From a virus, in IMG/VR virus record IMGVR_UViG_3300037247_001890, positions 105,275 through 169,274 of that record: a stretch of DNA of 64,000 nucleotides. The stretch is one strand, 5' to 3'. Position numbers and translations under genes: made by a program. Positions 8,855-18,686 of the stretch are shown piece after piece. Every line of letters starts with the position of its first letter. Position 1 is the first letter of the stretch. The notes beneath the pieces were generated by a model that worked only from the letters and a program-made list of their open reading frames with translations, made no database searches and was not told the DNA's origin.

Positions 8855-10609
8855 TTATGCGCCCAACACGTCTATACCAAAATTATCTTTGATTGCTTTT
8901 TTTGGATCTTCTATCACAGCCATTTTTTTAATTAATGCTTTTGTATAATTTATTTTTCTCTGATTTTGGCTTAGATCCATTTCGGATCTACTTTCTGCTA
9001 ATTCACCTATTGCCACTTTTCCTGCACATCTATCATCAGTTCTTTTTGGCCAGAGAATATCTTTGAGTCCTGTAAAATCTAATCCAATCAAAGCATTCAA
9101 TGCTGGTGTATTTCCTACTTGCTCAAGTAAATTGATGACGTTTCCAATATTATTATTATAAATTTTTAAGGCTTCCGAAACAAGAGCATTGTCCCAAACA
9201 TCAAATTGGTTGCAAATGTCTATTAAATATTGATCATTTCGTAAAGCTACATTTATTCTTCTTCTGATGTTCCCTATCTTTATTAGGGCTTGTCTAGATC
9301 CGCCTTCAGAAAAGAAACCAAAAATAATTGCTTCATAACTTTCCAATATAAGATCTGGAACTGTTTCAGCAGGGTGTTCTCCCGAATCGGGATATTGCCT
9401 TGCTTCGGTGACTAGTATTTCTAATCCTACAAAGTCACTTAAAATATCATCATATTCAGTAACAATCTCTTTTTTTACAAGCAACTTTGTATATAAAGCG
9501 CGTAGTTGTATTAAATACATTGCATTTTTTGCCGCTAATTTAACTTCAGACGGAACAGTTATATAAGCATCGGTTTCCATCTGTTCTTGTATTGTGCTTA
9601 TTTCATTCAAAGAATCTTCAAGATCTGTAGATAAAATACCTGCAAATTTTTTCATGCCTTCCCAGGTAGTGTCAAGATCCCTAATTTCTTCAAGACTTTT
9701 TCTTATAAGTCTATTTACCGGAATTAGTTCTTTACCTTTAAATATCCTGTTAATTTCTTTTCTTGCAAAATCTTGCAACCAAGTGGCACTAATTCCTTCA
9801 TTTGGTTTTTCTGTAATAAAACGCAAGGACATTAAAGTATATATAGAAACCCACTCAGGAAAAATATCATCCAATATTTTTTTGTCTGCTGGTATTAAAC
9901 TTAATACATCCAACGAAGTTTCGGCAAATTTTATCAAATCATCTTCTACCTTATCCCACCATTTTTTCCAGTAAACAAATAAATCAGGACGATTTATGTC
10001 TACATATCTGGTCTCTAAAACATCTCCTGCAGATTTAACATCTTCAGTAGATGCTCTATATGATGTAGAAGAAAAACTTTGAAAAGTTTTAAACATTTTA
10101 TAAGCTCTTTTCATCTTTGCCTTAGCTCCTTTCATATATCTTTCTGATGCTCTCAGTTTTCTTAACTCAAAGTTTGCCACTTCATAGTAATCCCATGCGC
10201 GTATAAAGATAGTCATGTCTGCAAGTTTATCATATAATGTGTTTAAAACATTTATTCTGCTTTGTAAATCAGTTTTTAAATTTTGTACCAAAAGATAAGT
10301 AACTGCCAATTTCATTTGTGGTGCACTGGTCAAAGTTATAGAGATATAATCTTGTGCCCTTTCTATAACTTCTGATACTATATCATTTTCCAATAGACCT
10401 TCTACCAAACCAGTACTAAAGAGAGTAGTAGCAGCACCTAAAATTTGAGAAATACCAGCAGTAATAAGAGGGTTTCCCCAAATTCTACTGTTTTTCAATG
10501 TATTGCTGAATTCACCAAGTTCTCGTTCAAGATCTTTTTCCAACTTACTTATGAGATCTGTAGGATCACAAGGAACATCAACATTTATTTCTGGTAAATA
10601 TACCGGCAT
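8855..10609 (-). CDS. large alpha-helical structural protein (584 aa)
   Basis: This is almost entirely helical, with charged amphipathic stretches and few aromatic clusters. A more hydrophobic stretch lies at about residues 47-75 (PLITAGISQILGAATTLFST), which might contact membrane or pack in a core. The ATG overlaps the sigma-like gene's stop by one base. Position between the hub/sigma genes and gp25 suggests a baseplate or tail-terminator-region protein. I recognise no family. It does not look like an enzyme. Confidence 0.5.
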   Translation of the reverse strand: MPVYLPEINVDVPCDPTDLISKLEKDLERELGEFSNTLKNSRIWGNPLITAGISQILGAATTLFSTGLVEGLLENDIVSEVIERAQDYISITLTSAPQMKLAVTYLLVQNLKTDLQSRINVLNTLYDKLADMTIFIRAWDYYEVANFELRKLRASERYMKGAKAKMKRAYKMFKTFQSFSSTSYRASTEDVKSAGDVLETRYVDINRPDLFVYWKKWWDKVEDDLIKFAETSLDVLSLIPADKKILDDIFPEWVSIYTLMSLRFITEKPNEGISATWLQDFARKEINRIFKGKELIPVNRLIRKSLEEIRDLDTTWEGMKKFAGILSTDLEDSLNEISTIQEQMETDAYITVPSEVKLAAKNAMYLIQLRALYTKLLVKKEIVTEYDDILSDFVGLEILVTEARQYPDSGEHPAETVPDLILESYEAIIFGFFSEGGSRQALIKIGNIRRRINVALRNDQYLIDICNQFDVWDNALVSEALKIYNNNIGNVINLLEQVGNTPALNALIGLDFTGLKDILWPKRTDDRCAGKVAIGELAESRSEMDLSQNQRKINYTKALIKKMAVIEDPKKAIKDNFGIDVLGA

Positions 10610-11331
10610 TATATAATACCCATTCTTTTAGCTTTATTTACTTTTTCTGCAAATTTTATTCTTTTCCTGCGTACATAAACTTCCGGTTTTCCTATACGTA
10701 ATGCTATATCTTTTACATCCAATTTAGGTTTTCCACCCCAACCAAAAGAATATTCAAAGATTAATTTTTCTTCTTGATCCGCTTCATAATAAGCAAAGAA
10801 AAGTATTTCTGATGTGGTATCCGTACTGAACATTATGTTTTCAAAGAATGCTTCTTCTTCGCCACCAGTAGTTATTGCTAAATCTTTTCTCAATTCATTT
10901 TCCATACGCTCAACTTCTCTTGGAGCCCATGTCAAAGAGTCTGCTAACTCTACTGTATTAGGTTCCCTACCTAAATCTTCCATTAAATTCTGTTTTATTT
11001 TTTGAAATTTTCCAACAGCCAATGCACGATTTTCTGGTATTTTTCCTATGTTAACATAATTCAAAACATACCTTTGCAGATGTTTCTGATGATTTGTCAC
11101 ATGTGTCCCAAGTTGTGCTTTGGAGGGATCATATGTTTTGAAAGCTTCTAAAGCCAGTTTACGAGCCTCTGCTTCCAAAGCAGACCGAGGAATGCTTGGA
11201 TGTTGATAACGGTTGATTTGACTCTGTAATAAAGGGTCTAAACTTTTTATAAGTTTATTTTGTGCTACTTTGCTTCCTAATTTCCAGTCTCCCCAAAGCT
11301 TTAGTTCCTCTTCTTTTGAATACGTTTTCAT
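10609..11331 (-). CDS. sigma-70-like factor in the tail operon
   Basis: The 240-residue product has the layout of a compact sigma-70 protein. A region-2-like helix bundle contains the motif TYDPSKAQLGTHV, followed by a region-3-like segment (LMEDLGREPNTVELADSLTW). A C-terminal helix-turn-helix resembles region 4 (LDVKDIALRIGKPEVYVRRK). Phage sigma factors redirect host RNA polymerase to late promoters. It is odd that the gene is inside the tail operon, between a 309-residue structural protein and a large helical protein; it may provide positive feedback on late transcription. No clear ribosome-binding site precedes ATG 11331. Confidence 0.7.
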   Translation of the reverse strand: MKTYSKEEELKLWGDWKLGSKVAQNKLIKSLDPLLQSQINRYQHPSIPRSALEAEARKLALEAFKTYDPSKAQLGTHVTNHQKHLQRYVLNYVNIGKIPENRALAVGKFQKIKQNLMEDLGREPNTVELADSLTWAPREVERMENELRKDLAITTGGEEEAFFENIMFSTDTTSEILFFAYYEADQEEKLIFEYSFGWGGKPKLDVKDIALRIGKPEVYVRRKRIKFAEKVNKAKRMGII

Positions 11332-11359
11332 ATGTTTTAAATATAAATAAAATTAACAG

Positions 11360-12289
11360 TTATATCAAGCGTGTACTTGTTGGAAATGCTATTGCTGATT
11401 GTACTAATTGTAAAACATTTAAATAAGTAGTTTCTGTATCAGCATATTTTTTGCTTATTTTTGTTTCCAGATCTGCTAAATCATCCTTGCTTAGACCTGA
11501 AACAACTCCTTTTTCATACTGATCATGTAGTATTTTCAAAGAATTTTCCTGATCTTGAAGAGATTTCATTCCTATATCAAACAATTCTCTTTGTTTTTTG
11601 GTCATAAATAATTTAATATTAAGAAAGGTATTACTTACACCTTCGAGTTTGTGTTTTTTAACAATCATATTAAAAGAAAAGGCGGCTGTAAAAGGTTGAC
11701 GAGAATCTGTTTGAATTGACAAATTCACCGGATAACCATATATAATGGTCTTTTTGAAAGCTATTGCAGCTATCTTATTATTTTCTATTAGCTTCGTACC
11801 TCTGATTTCAGTTTCCCATAATTGCCTAAATTCATTTGCCCAACTGGTTTTATCATCAGGCTCAACTCCTGGACGAGTCTCATCTTTGTGCTCGGAATCA
11901 ATTAAAAAACCTGAAAAACTGTATATAGGAGTTTTTTTGTCGAAAAAAAATAGGGCAGGATCCCCAAAAGTCTCAAATATTTGAAACTTCTCTCTTCGAT
12001 CTTCCTGAACACTGGTCAATATAAAGTTAGTAAAAGATTGAGGTATAGCTTTTTCTGTATTACCTTCCGTAATGTTAGGTAATATGAAAATAGTCGCCGG
12101 CAATTCATTGTCAAAATCAAAACTGTGAATTCTATTCCTCTGCAATTTATTGAGTGACACCATACCCAAAAATTCCTGCATTCTTGATGTATGGCTTTCA
12201 TAGGAAGTGATATCAGTCCCTATTGGAATATTCGGATTTTTCTCTAAGTCTGCCAGTTCTTCTGGATTTAATTCATTCCCGTTTGGCAT
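11360..12289 (-). CDS. tail/baseplate structural protein (309 aa)
   Basis: A polar N-terminus (NGNELNPEELADLEKNPN) is followed by a beta-rich core at about residues 60-230 and a helical C-terminal third. The core contains FGDPALFFFDKKTPIYSFSG and later W..EFRQLWETEIRGTK. This strand pattern resembles small beta-barrel proteins near tail hubs of large myoviruses, but I cannot name the family. It lies one base after the hub candidate and is followed by a 28-base gap before the sigma-like gene. Structural role inferred from operon position. Confidence 0.5.
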   Translation of the reverse strand: MPNGNELNPEELADLEKNPNIPIGTDITSYESHTSRMQEFLGMVSLNKLQRNRIHSFDFDNELPATIFILPNITEGNTEKAIPQSFTNFILTSVQEDRREKFQIFETFGDPALFFFDKKTPIYSFSGFLIDSEHKDETRPGVEPDDKTSWANEFRQLWETEIRGTKLIENNKIAAIAFKKTIIYGYPVNLSIQTDSRQPFTAAFSFNMIVKKHKLEGVSNTFLNIKLFMTKKQRELFDIGMKSLQDQENSLKILHDQYEKGVVSGLSKDDLADLETKISKKYADTETTYLNVLQLVQSAIAFPTSTRLI

Positions 12290-12290
12290 A

Positions 12291-14327
12291 TTATTTAGCC
12301 TCTAATACTTTCTGTCTTCTTTCTTTGACAAATACTTTTGGGATATATGTTAGTTTTCTCTCGATATGGTTATACGTAATATCATCAGTGGTATAAGATT
12401 TGTAATCTTTATCTTCAAAATAATTAGGTTTATCTGAGTCAATTAAAAATTTCCAAAAATCTGTTTCCGTCATCAAATTTCGTCTAGTTTCTTTTTCAAT
12501 GAATGGATGCTTTTCTTGATACATGTTATATTTCTTTTTTAAATTATAAATCGATTTAGCTATGATATTTACATTTGTTTTAGAAATATTGGTCTCATCC
12601 ATTGGAAGATCTCCTGCATGAAAATCAACTGTGACCTTATCAGTTTTATCTCCCTGGCCTGTGGCTACAGCTTTAACTGCAGGTTTAAGCGTATGACCAA
12701 TTTGATCTGCTCCATATGTTTCATCTATCCAAAAAGGAGTTCCAGGCCATTCATCTACCATTTCATCAAATATGCCCTCTGCTCCCCATGGGTCTACATT
12801 TGTTGAGAAATCATATTCCTTATATGATCTTGGTGCCATAAACTGTACTGTGGATGTTCCATTACCATTAGCATCTAAACTGGAATTTATGGACACAATT
12901 TTCCCAACCACAGAAGGTAGTTCTTTATCAAGCACCAAGCCTGGAAATCCAACTAATCTATGTGGTGTATAAGTAGTAGTCACTGAAAAATTTCGCACTG
13001 AATATTTCCTTTTCAAGTATTGCCACATATTAACTGCTAAAATATATTGACCCAGCTCATGTGTACGAAACTTATTAAAAAATGCTTTATAAGCCTCATC
13101 TGGATTAGTTATATTTCCATTATCATTTTTATTAATATATGTACTCCAAAAACTAGTATAAGCTTTTTGTGCATCATTAAATGTATGCATATAAGGATTA
13201 ATTCCTCGAAGTTTTTCTTCTGGCATCATTCCTACAGCAGGAATTAAATTTTTTTCAAACTTTATTTCAAAGAAATCTTTTTGAGGTGCAATAAATTTGG
13301 CCTGCATAGTATAAGCAGATACTGATTCCGAATGGGGAAGAGCTATTGGTGGAGTACTTGTTACTAATCTTGTAATCTCATTGCTATAATCATGTGAATA
13401 ACTAGACTGCAAAATCTGATCCGGAAATATAGTATTACAACGAAGAGGCATGAAAAACATCGTTTGAGGTACAAACATTATAGAGCGTGGATGATTATTC
13501 TCATCCTTAGTAGGGGCTGACGGTTCTAAATATTCATACTCTATTTTATTCAATAATGTGGCGACTATTTGAGAACCATCTACCGTATTATTTAATTGGT
13601 CCAAACTTCTTAATATAATCTCACTAACGACTTCGCCTCTTAAAGTAGACAATGCTTTAGTATTATTAAATGCATACATTCTTTCATTTATCCTTAATAT
13701 ATCATGTATCATTCCGTAGTAAGGGTTAGAATCACTTAAATTATTAACCAATGCTTTAAAAGTTCTGTCTAAAGCCTTGTCTGGCTCATCTCCTAAATCA
13801 TCTTTTGTAAATATTTGAACAGCTTGTTTAAGTCTTGCTGTAATATTAGTTCCCGGGAATGTAGATATTAGAAAATTTGCATGATCTTTTGCAGTAGGAT
13901 CTTCATCATGAACTTGGTATTTCTTTGATTGTGTCGCTTCTGCACTAGCGCCTACAAGAAGAAAATGCCCTTTCATAAAAGAATCCATGGAAAAATCCAC
14001 AATACCTTTATAAGTATTTTTCCAATTATTTGTTAAACCAACAAACGTTAGTTGACACCCAGCACCAGTTTGACTACGTCCAAAATTAATGGTAGTAAGT
14101 TCACCTTCAAAAATTAAATAATAATCTTCTTCTTCTACTTGTGGTGGTTTCATTTTATAAAATACATGAGCTAAAGTTTTAGGCATCAATCTGCTGAATT
14201 CCGCTTTAGGTGGTATGTTTACCATTGCAATTGGCGCAGAACCTAAACTTTCCTGAATATTTATTGATATAAAATTAACAGGAACGCCTTCTAAATATAA
14301 TTTTAACTCTATTGATTGGGTTTTCAT
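12291..14327 (-). CDS. baseplate hub candidate (gp27/gpD-like position)
   Basis: This 678-residue protein follows the tape-measure gene by one base, the usual place of the hub gene. Residues 1-110 form beta structure with the pattern of tail-hub tube-fold domains (EGVPVNFISINIQESLGS, later YYLIFEGELTTINF). A helical middle and a second beta-rich region around 440-520 follow (FSVTTTYTPHRLVGFPGL). P2 gpD and T4 gp27 proteins share this alternation. There is no lysozyme motif. The call rests on order and overall pattern, not on a diagnostic motif. Confidence 0.55.
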   Translation of the reverse strand: MKTQSIELKLYLEGVPVNFISINIQESLGSAPIAMVNIPPKAEFSRLMPKTLAHVFYKMKPPQVEEEDYYLIFEGELTTINFGRSQTGAGCQLTFVGLTNNWKNTYKGIVDFSMDSFMKGHFLLVGASAEATQSKKYQVHDEDPTAKDHANFLISTFPGTNITARLKQAVQIFTKDDLGDEPDKALDRTFKALVNNLSDSNPYYGMIHDILRINERMYAFNNTKALSTLRGEVVSEIILRSLDQLNNTVDGSQIVATLLNKIEYEYLEPSAPTKDENNHPRSIMFVPQTMFFMPLRCNTIFPDQILQSSYSHDYSNEITRLVTSTPPIALPHSESVSAYTMQAKFIAPQKDFFEIKFEKNLIPAVGMMPEEKLRGINPYMHTFNDAQKAYTSFWSTYINKNDNGNITNPDEAYKAFFNKFRTHELGQYILAVNMWQYLKRKYSVRNFSVTTTYTPHRLVGFPGLVLDKELPSVVGKIVSINSSLDANGNGTSTVQFMAPRSYKEYDFSTNVDPWGAEGIFDEMVDEWPGTPFWIDETYGADQIGHTLKPAVKAVATGQGDKTDKVTVDFHAGDLPMDETNISKTNVNIIAKSIYNLKKKYNMYQEKHPFIEKETRRNLMTETDFWKFLIDSDKPNYFEDKDYKSYTTDDITYNHIERKLTYIPKVFVKERRQKVLEAK

Positions 14328-14328
14328 T

Positions 14329-17300
14329 TTATCCTACTGATTCACCCTCTTCATTTACTTGAAGTACTCTCATATAGGAATTAGTACCAGCGTTTATAAC
14401 ACTTGTGATTGCTTCCGACATAAGTACGATACTCTTGTCAGCGGCTACTCTCATAGATGCTTCGTCAAAAACAGTACCTCCCGCTTCATTTGTTCTTTCG
14501 AATCCTTTAAATCTAGTGTCCATACTTTTGGCAAAAAATTCCCCGTATTTTTGTCCTGCTTTTTGTCGGGCTAGCATTTCTTCTTTAGTAGTTTCTAATA
14601 GATAGGCTGTCACATCAGCAGGTCCTACATCTGCCAGTTCTAGGTCTCCTTCATCTGCAATTTTTTGCCGCATTGTCTCATAATCTTCTCCTTCTTCTCT
14701 TTTCAAGCCCATACCTTGACCAATTATTGCAGATATAGCTTCCTCAGGCATACCCATTATCGCCACTTCTAGTTGTTTTTGTCCCTCTTTTCCGTATACT
14801 TTTTTCCATGGTTTAGTCCATTCTAAAACCCTTCTCTTAACGAATACATCTCGAGTTTCTCCGGGTCTTTTCCTTTCTGTATATTCTCCCGCAGCCATAT
14901 AAGCTAATCTTGCTAAATTAGCTTGAACTCCTTCTCTGGTCACATCAGGACCAAGAGCTTGAGCAATTTCTGTTATAGCCCCACTTGCCTCAGATTCAAA
15001 TCCAAGCCAGTCTAAAATGTTTTTACCTGTACCTACAAGAGGAGCTAGTGGTCCTAAAAGAGTCTTTGTAATAAAACTTCCTGGATCAAACATTTCACCT
15101 ATATCGAATGATTCTCTTCCCATATTTTCTAAATATTCTTCTACTCGTATCCTTCCTTCCTTAACATCTAATTCGCTAATTCCAACTTGTTCTAATATAC
15201 GTTTTCTGTCCGCGCCTAAAGATCCTATACCACCAGCGGCTAATCCACGTTGTCTCCTTTCTTCTTCAGTACGTGCAATAAATCTATATTTTCCTACTTT
15301 TAATTGTGAATCTCCCATGTCTTTAATAATTTGTGCATCAACTTGTGCTAATTGTTCCTCATTCATAGTCATCAAAACATTATGTCGTTCGGCATAATCA
15401 CCACTAAGTTGATATGCAAGTTCTAATCCCGCTAATTTAGTAGTTCTCATAGCAAATGCTCCCTGGGTTATATCATATGTGAACCTTCCAAATGCTTCTC
15501 CACCAACTCTCATTCCTTGTTCAATTCCTGTATACAGTTTTTCAGCTCTTCCTGTAATTGGTTTCCATACTTCACTTTCAACCAATGCTCCGACTTCTCG
15601 CAGCCACTTACCGGCGGGAGTTTCTCCTTCTTCTGCCCGTTGGCGTAGTGCCTCTGCTGCTACAGCATTATTTTTATCGGCCATGCTAGTGAGATTATTT
15701 GCCCAGTAATCGCGAGTTGCAACTAATCCCTTGGCCTCCTGCATACCAAGTCCTTGTGTAATATAAAAATCAAGCAAATCTTCACTACCAATTTTTTGCC
15801 CACCTACCATCTGTGCCCGTTGTAACCACATTTTTGCTCTCTCTGCATTCAGTAACTCTGGGCCCATTGCATCTACGAAACGTCGTTGTCCCCCAACTAA
15901 CCGAATAAGATCCATTGGAGTCCTGATTGCGCCAGCAGTAGCAGCAAGTTGTTCACCTATTCCCATTCCAGCTACTCCTTCTACTCCCCCACCGCCAAGT
16001 TGTGCTGCCATTAATGCCCCATGACCAACAATACCAATAGGACTACCAGCATAATTCATCGCAGATCGCGCCATATTTAAACTAATATTCTCAGCTCCGC
16101 CAAACTGTCTCAAATCTTCATCAGAAATAATTCCTGCTCCTGCCATATTCCTAACATCTTGTAGCAGTCTTCCAGCACCATAAGCAAAACCTTTCAATTC
16201 ATATCCAGTGCCTTTTACCATTTCTGCAGATTTCATCATAAAACTTGCAGCCTCTGTACGGGTTAATCCGGCACGTTCAGATAGTACCCCCACCTCTGCA
16301 GAAAATGCTCTGTAATCTTCTACTCCGAGATCTCTCGACAATTGACCCATTAATGCTACCGCTTCTTTAGAACTAACGTGCAATGTATGCATCAATTCTC
16401 TATGGCCCTCAAAAAGCTGTTTGGTTTTTTCTTTGTAGTCTTGTGCAGTTCTTACATAATCAAATCCTCCAGCCTCAGTAAATGTGCCCAGCATTTCATC
16501 TATTTCTGAACGACCATAGCCTCTAGCAGCAATATCTGGTTGATCAGGAAGTTCTCTTAAATATTCTCCCAATCCTTCGGCATCTTCTCTATTAAATTGA
16601 CCGCTCAAGAATCTCCAACTGGTACCGCGCACATATTTTTCTAAAGCTCTTTGATGTCGTAGTTCAGATGTAAATGGATATAAAGCTGCTTTGGCACCTA
16701 ATGCTACAGCAGGTATGGCAGCTGCTGTCCACCCAATCGGGCCAGCTCCAAATGCTGCAGCCGCGGCAAAGCCAAGCGCGACTCCACCAGCCTCACCCCA
16801 ACTAGGTTCCATGAAATCTTCCATAGCTTGATTTCTATAAGCCCTGGTATATTCTTTTTTGGACATTGGCATCGTGGGGGAATATCCTACACCCATTCCT
16901 CCTGTAATATCGCCTAGCCAATCATCCTGCTTTATTTGTTGCATGAGTTCGCCATATGCCATAGGTTGTGGAGCCCCACGCATGCCGCCGGTCATAAGAC
17001 CAGCCATTTCTAAATCACGTGTAAATTTAGAATACCCTAATCGGCCTGTTTCACGAATACTATTGAATATATTTTGAACATCACCAAAAGTACTTCGAGC
17101 CATCTGCACGCCTTCCCGGGCAGATGTCATGGCCGTAGTGAGGCTTTCAGGAACTCCAAAGCTTATTGGTGCAGCGCCTGTAAGATTTGTCAAAGCAGAA
17201 CTTTGAAATAATTCTCTGAAAGGATAAATATCTGGTCCTGCCGCATTAAAAGCTTGCGCCCCAAATGCCACATCCATTGCGTTTTTTACTTCCGAAAGCT

Positions 17301-17358
17301 TTTGAGCCACTTCGGAAGTATCAAACGTGACTTTATATTCTAAAGGCTCTGTTGCCAT
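14329..17358 (-). CDS. tail tape-measure protein
   Basis: This is the longest gene of the tail operon (1009 aa). It is predominantly helical and rich in Ala, Gly, Glu and Met. One hydrophobic Ala/Gly stretch at about residues 190-235 (FAAAAAFGAGPIGWTAAAIP) is typical of tape measures, which line the tail lumen and can insert into the host membrane. At about 0.15 nm per residue (the usual rule) it implies a tail of around 150 nm. It lies directly downstream of two small chaperone candidates. No peptidoglycan hydrolase motif is visible. Confidence 0.75.
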   Translation of the reverse strand: MATEPLEYKVTFDTSEVAQKLSEVKNAMDVAFGAQAFNAAGPDIYPFRELFQSSALTNLTGAAPISFGVPESLTTAMTSAREGVQMARSTFGDVQNIFNSIRETGRLGYSKFTRDLEMAGLMTGGMRGAPQPMAYGELMQQIKQDDWLGDITGGMGVGYSPTMPMSKKEYTRAYRNQAMEDFMEPSWGEAGGVALGFAAAAAFGAGPIGWTAAAIPAVALGAKAALYPFTSELRHQRALEKYVRGTSWRFLSGQFNREDAEGLGEYLRELPDQPDIAARGYGRSEIDEMLGTFTEAGGFDYVRTAQDYKEKTKQLFEGHRELMHTLHVSSKEAVALMGQLSRDLGVEDYRAFSAEVGVLSERAGLTRTEAASFMMKSAEMVKGTGYELKGFAYGAGRLLQDVRNMAGAGIISDEDLRQFGGAENISLNMARSAMNYAGSPIGIVGHGALMAAQLGGGGVEGVAGMGIGEQLAATAGAIRTPMDLIRLVGGQRRFVDAMGPELLNAERAKMWLQRAQMVGGQKIGSEDLLDFYITQGLGMQEAKGLVATRDYWANNLTSMADKNNAVAAEALRQRAEEGETPAGKWLREVGALVESEVWKPITGRAEKLYTGIEQGMRVGGEAFGRFTYDITQGAFAMRTTKLAGLELAYQLSGDYAERHNVLMTMNEEQLAQVDAQIIKDMGDSQLKVGKYRFIARTEEERRQRGLAAGGIGSLGADRKRILEQVGISELDVKEGRIRVEEYLENMGRESFDIGEMFDPGSFITKTLLGPLAPLVGTGKNILDWLGFESEASGAITEIAQALGPDVTREGVQANLARLAYMAAGEYTERKRPGETRDVFVKRRVLEWTKPWKKVYGKEGQKQLEVAIMGMPEEAISAIIGQGMGLKREEGEDYETMRQKIADEGDLELADVGPADVTAYLLETTKEEMLARQKAGQKYGEFFAKSMDTRFKGFERTNEAGGTVFDEASMRVAADKSIVLMSEAITSVINAGTNSYMRVLQVNEEGESVG

Positions 17359-17768
17359 TAATTAATTTTACCCCAGTTTTTTGTTGTAAGTGTTTTGGAG
17401 ATGTTGTCTTTATATTTTCTTCCAAGCTGTAATTTTTTACCACCAAGTAAATCATCCATCGTCTTCCCACTCAAATCCTTTGCTTGTTTTTTGAACGAAC
17501 GTTCAAATTTCTTTCTATCAGCGATTTTAGTAGGGTTGATGAGGTTTTGGTATTCACCTAAAAGGTTATTGTACTCATTTACCTGGCTTCTTTTATCTTC
17601 CGGATTTTCTGTGCTAGAGGCAAACAAGGCTTTTGAAATAAGAAAAGTTTCCATGGATCGAATTTTATTTGCCCTATCTTTCATAAAAATAAGAGCCATT
17701 TCCTTAGCACTTCCAATCTCTACCTCTCGCGGACTCCCGGGCGACGAGAGATTTATCCCATCCAACAT
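17358..17768 (-). CDS. tail assembly chaperone candidate, second gene
   Basis: The 136-residue product is helical and basic toward the C-terminus. Its stop overlaps the tape-measure ATG by one base. In many tailed phages the two small genes before the tape measure encode chaperones made by translational frameshifting. Here a five-base gap separates this ATG from the upstream stop, and I see no clear slippery heptamer, so independent initiation is more likely. Chaperone role is inferred from position; it could instead be a minor virion protein. Confidence 0.5.
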   Translation of the reverse strand: MLDGINLSSPGSPREVEIGSAKEMALIFMKDRANKIRSMETFLISKALFASSTENPEDKRSQVNEYNNLLGEYQNLINPTKIADRKKFERSFKKQAKDLSGKTMDDLLGGKKLQLGRKYKDNISKTLTTKNWGKIN

Positions 17769-17773
17769 TAATT

Positions 17774-18163
17774 CTAGTCGGAGTCTGCTGACTGGGTCTC
17801 CGGTAAATTTTCTAATTCTTCCGGATTTACACTATCTTTACACTGTTTGTAAAAATCTTTCTGTGACTCAGCAATGAGATCTATAATAGTTGTATCCAGA
17901 TTTTCTATAAATTCTAATTTTTCTTCTGGACTTTTGTCTTTAAATTTGTTATCTTGATATGATACCAAACCATAAGCGAGCATGCGTAGAGTAAAATTAT
18001 GTACCACAAACACAGGAGTTCCTGTAACATCCTGCATCCATTTTTCTATAATAAGTTGTTCTTTTCCACTAAGAGTCTTCAGAGTGAATTTAAGTTTACC
18101 TTTCAGCAAGTCAAGATCTTTCTGTGCCACTCCGTTTAAAATCAGTTGTTCTAATATTTCCAT
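17774..18163 (-). CDS. tail assembly chaperone candidate, first gene
   Basis: The 129-residue product is the first gene of the minus-strand tail operon, transcribed from a promoter about 36 bases upstream of its ATG. It is acidic at the C-terminus and helical, with the pattern KLKFTLKTLSGKEQLIIEKW near residues 23-42. That segment resembles tail chaperone (gpG/E-like) N-termini. No good Shine-Dalgarno sequence is seen before ATG 18163. Assignment is tentative and based on position and pattern. Confidence 0.55.
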   Translation of the reverse strand: MEILEQLILNGVAQKDLDLLKGKLKFTLKTLSGKEQLIIEKWMQDVTGTPVFVVHNFTLRMLAYGLVSYQDNKFKDKSPEEKLEFIENLDTTIIDLIAESQKDFYKQCKDSVNPEELENLPETQSADSD

Positions 18164-18198
18164 AATATTCTATTGGTTTTATGTTTACGTTATAACTA

Positions 18199-18227
18199 AA
18201 TATACAAATATATCAAACACATGTCAA
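18199..18227 (-). promoter_or_regulatory. sigma-70 promoter for the minus-strand tail operon
   Basis: On the minus strand TTGACA (18222-18227) is followed after exactly 17 bases by TATATT (18199-18204). This is a near-consensus sigma-70 promoter. The expected start is near 18192, about 30 bases before the chaperone ATG. It faces the gap between the divergent operons, where control elements are expected. Confidence 0.75.
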
Positions 18228-18235
18228 GATATCAC

Positions 18236-18253
18236 TCTTATTATGGAATAAGA
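18236..18253. repeat. inverted repeat in the divergent control region
   Basis: A perfect seven-base inverted repeat, TCTTATT and AATAAGA around ATGG, sits nine bases upstream of the minus-strand -35 box and about 50 bases before the plus-strand RNase H ATG. It could be an operator for a repressor or activator, or chance in AT-rich DNA. No convincing plus-strand promoter was found in the same gap, although an AGGA ribosome-binding site precedes 18301. Confidence 0.35.
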
Positions 18254-18300
18254 ATTCAGGATTATAGATATATCCCCAACATTTTATATAAGGAATAAAA

Positions 18301-18684
18301 ATGATAGTAATATATTCAGATGGTGGTTCTTATAACAATCAACATGGAGATAAAAGAGACGCATACGGATCTTTTATGGTTGAAACCGAGAAAAAACAAC
18401 ACCGTTTTAAGTACGGCAATAAAACAAACAACGAGGCAGAATATTTAACTCTGATAAAAGCATTATATTATATAAAGAATAAAAGAACTGAGAAAGAATT
18501 TGTATTATTTACGGATTCTCAGTTGATAACAAAACAATTAGATGATACGTGGAGATGTAAAAATGAGAAATTACAGCCATTGTATCAAGAAGCGAAAGAT
18601 TTAATCAATTCTATAAATAGCGGAAAACAAATTGTAATTGCTTGGACAAACAATAAAAAAATGAAAAAAATATTAGGTCACTAA
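18301..18684 (+). CDS. rnhA: RNase HI-like protein
   Basis: The 127-residue product has the RNase H core. SDGGS gives the first Asp (D7), TNNEAEY gives the Glu (E47), and FTDSQL gives the second Asp (D72). Such enzymes remove RNA primers from RNA-DNA hybrids during replication. The C-terminus is short. After IAWTNNKKMKK the protein ends at GH, where family members usually carry the last acidic residue and helix. Activity may therefore be altered. It is the first gene of the replication block, with ribosome-binding site AAGGAA before the ATG. Confidence 0.8.
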   Translation: MIVIYSDGGSYNNQHGDKRDAYGSFMVETEKKQHRFKYGNKTNNEAEYLTLIKALYYIKNKRTEKEFVLFTDSQLITKQLDDTWRCKNEKLQPLYQEAKDLINSINSGKQIVIAWTNNKKMKKILGH

Positions 18685-18686
18685 AG

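Noticed and set aside
17760-17780. Programmed frameshift between the two tail chaperone candidates
   Set aside because: The genes do not overlap, and no slippery heptamer was found near the first stop.
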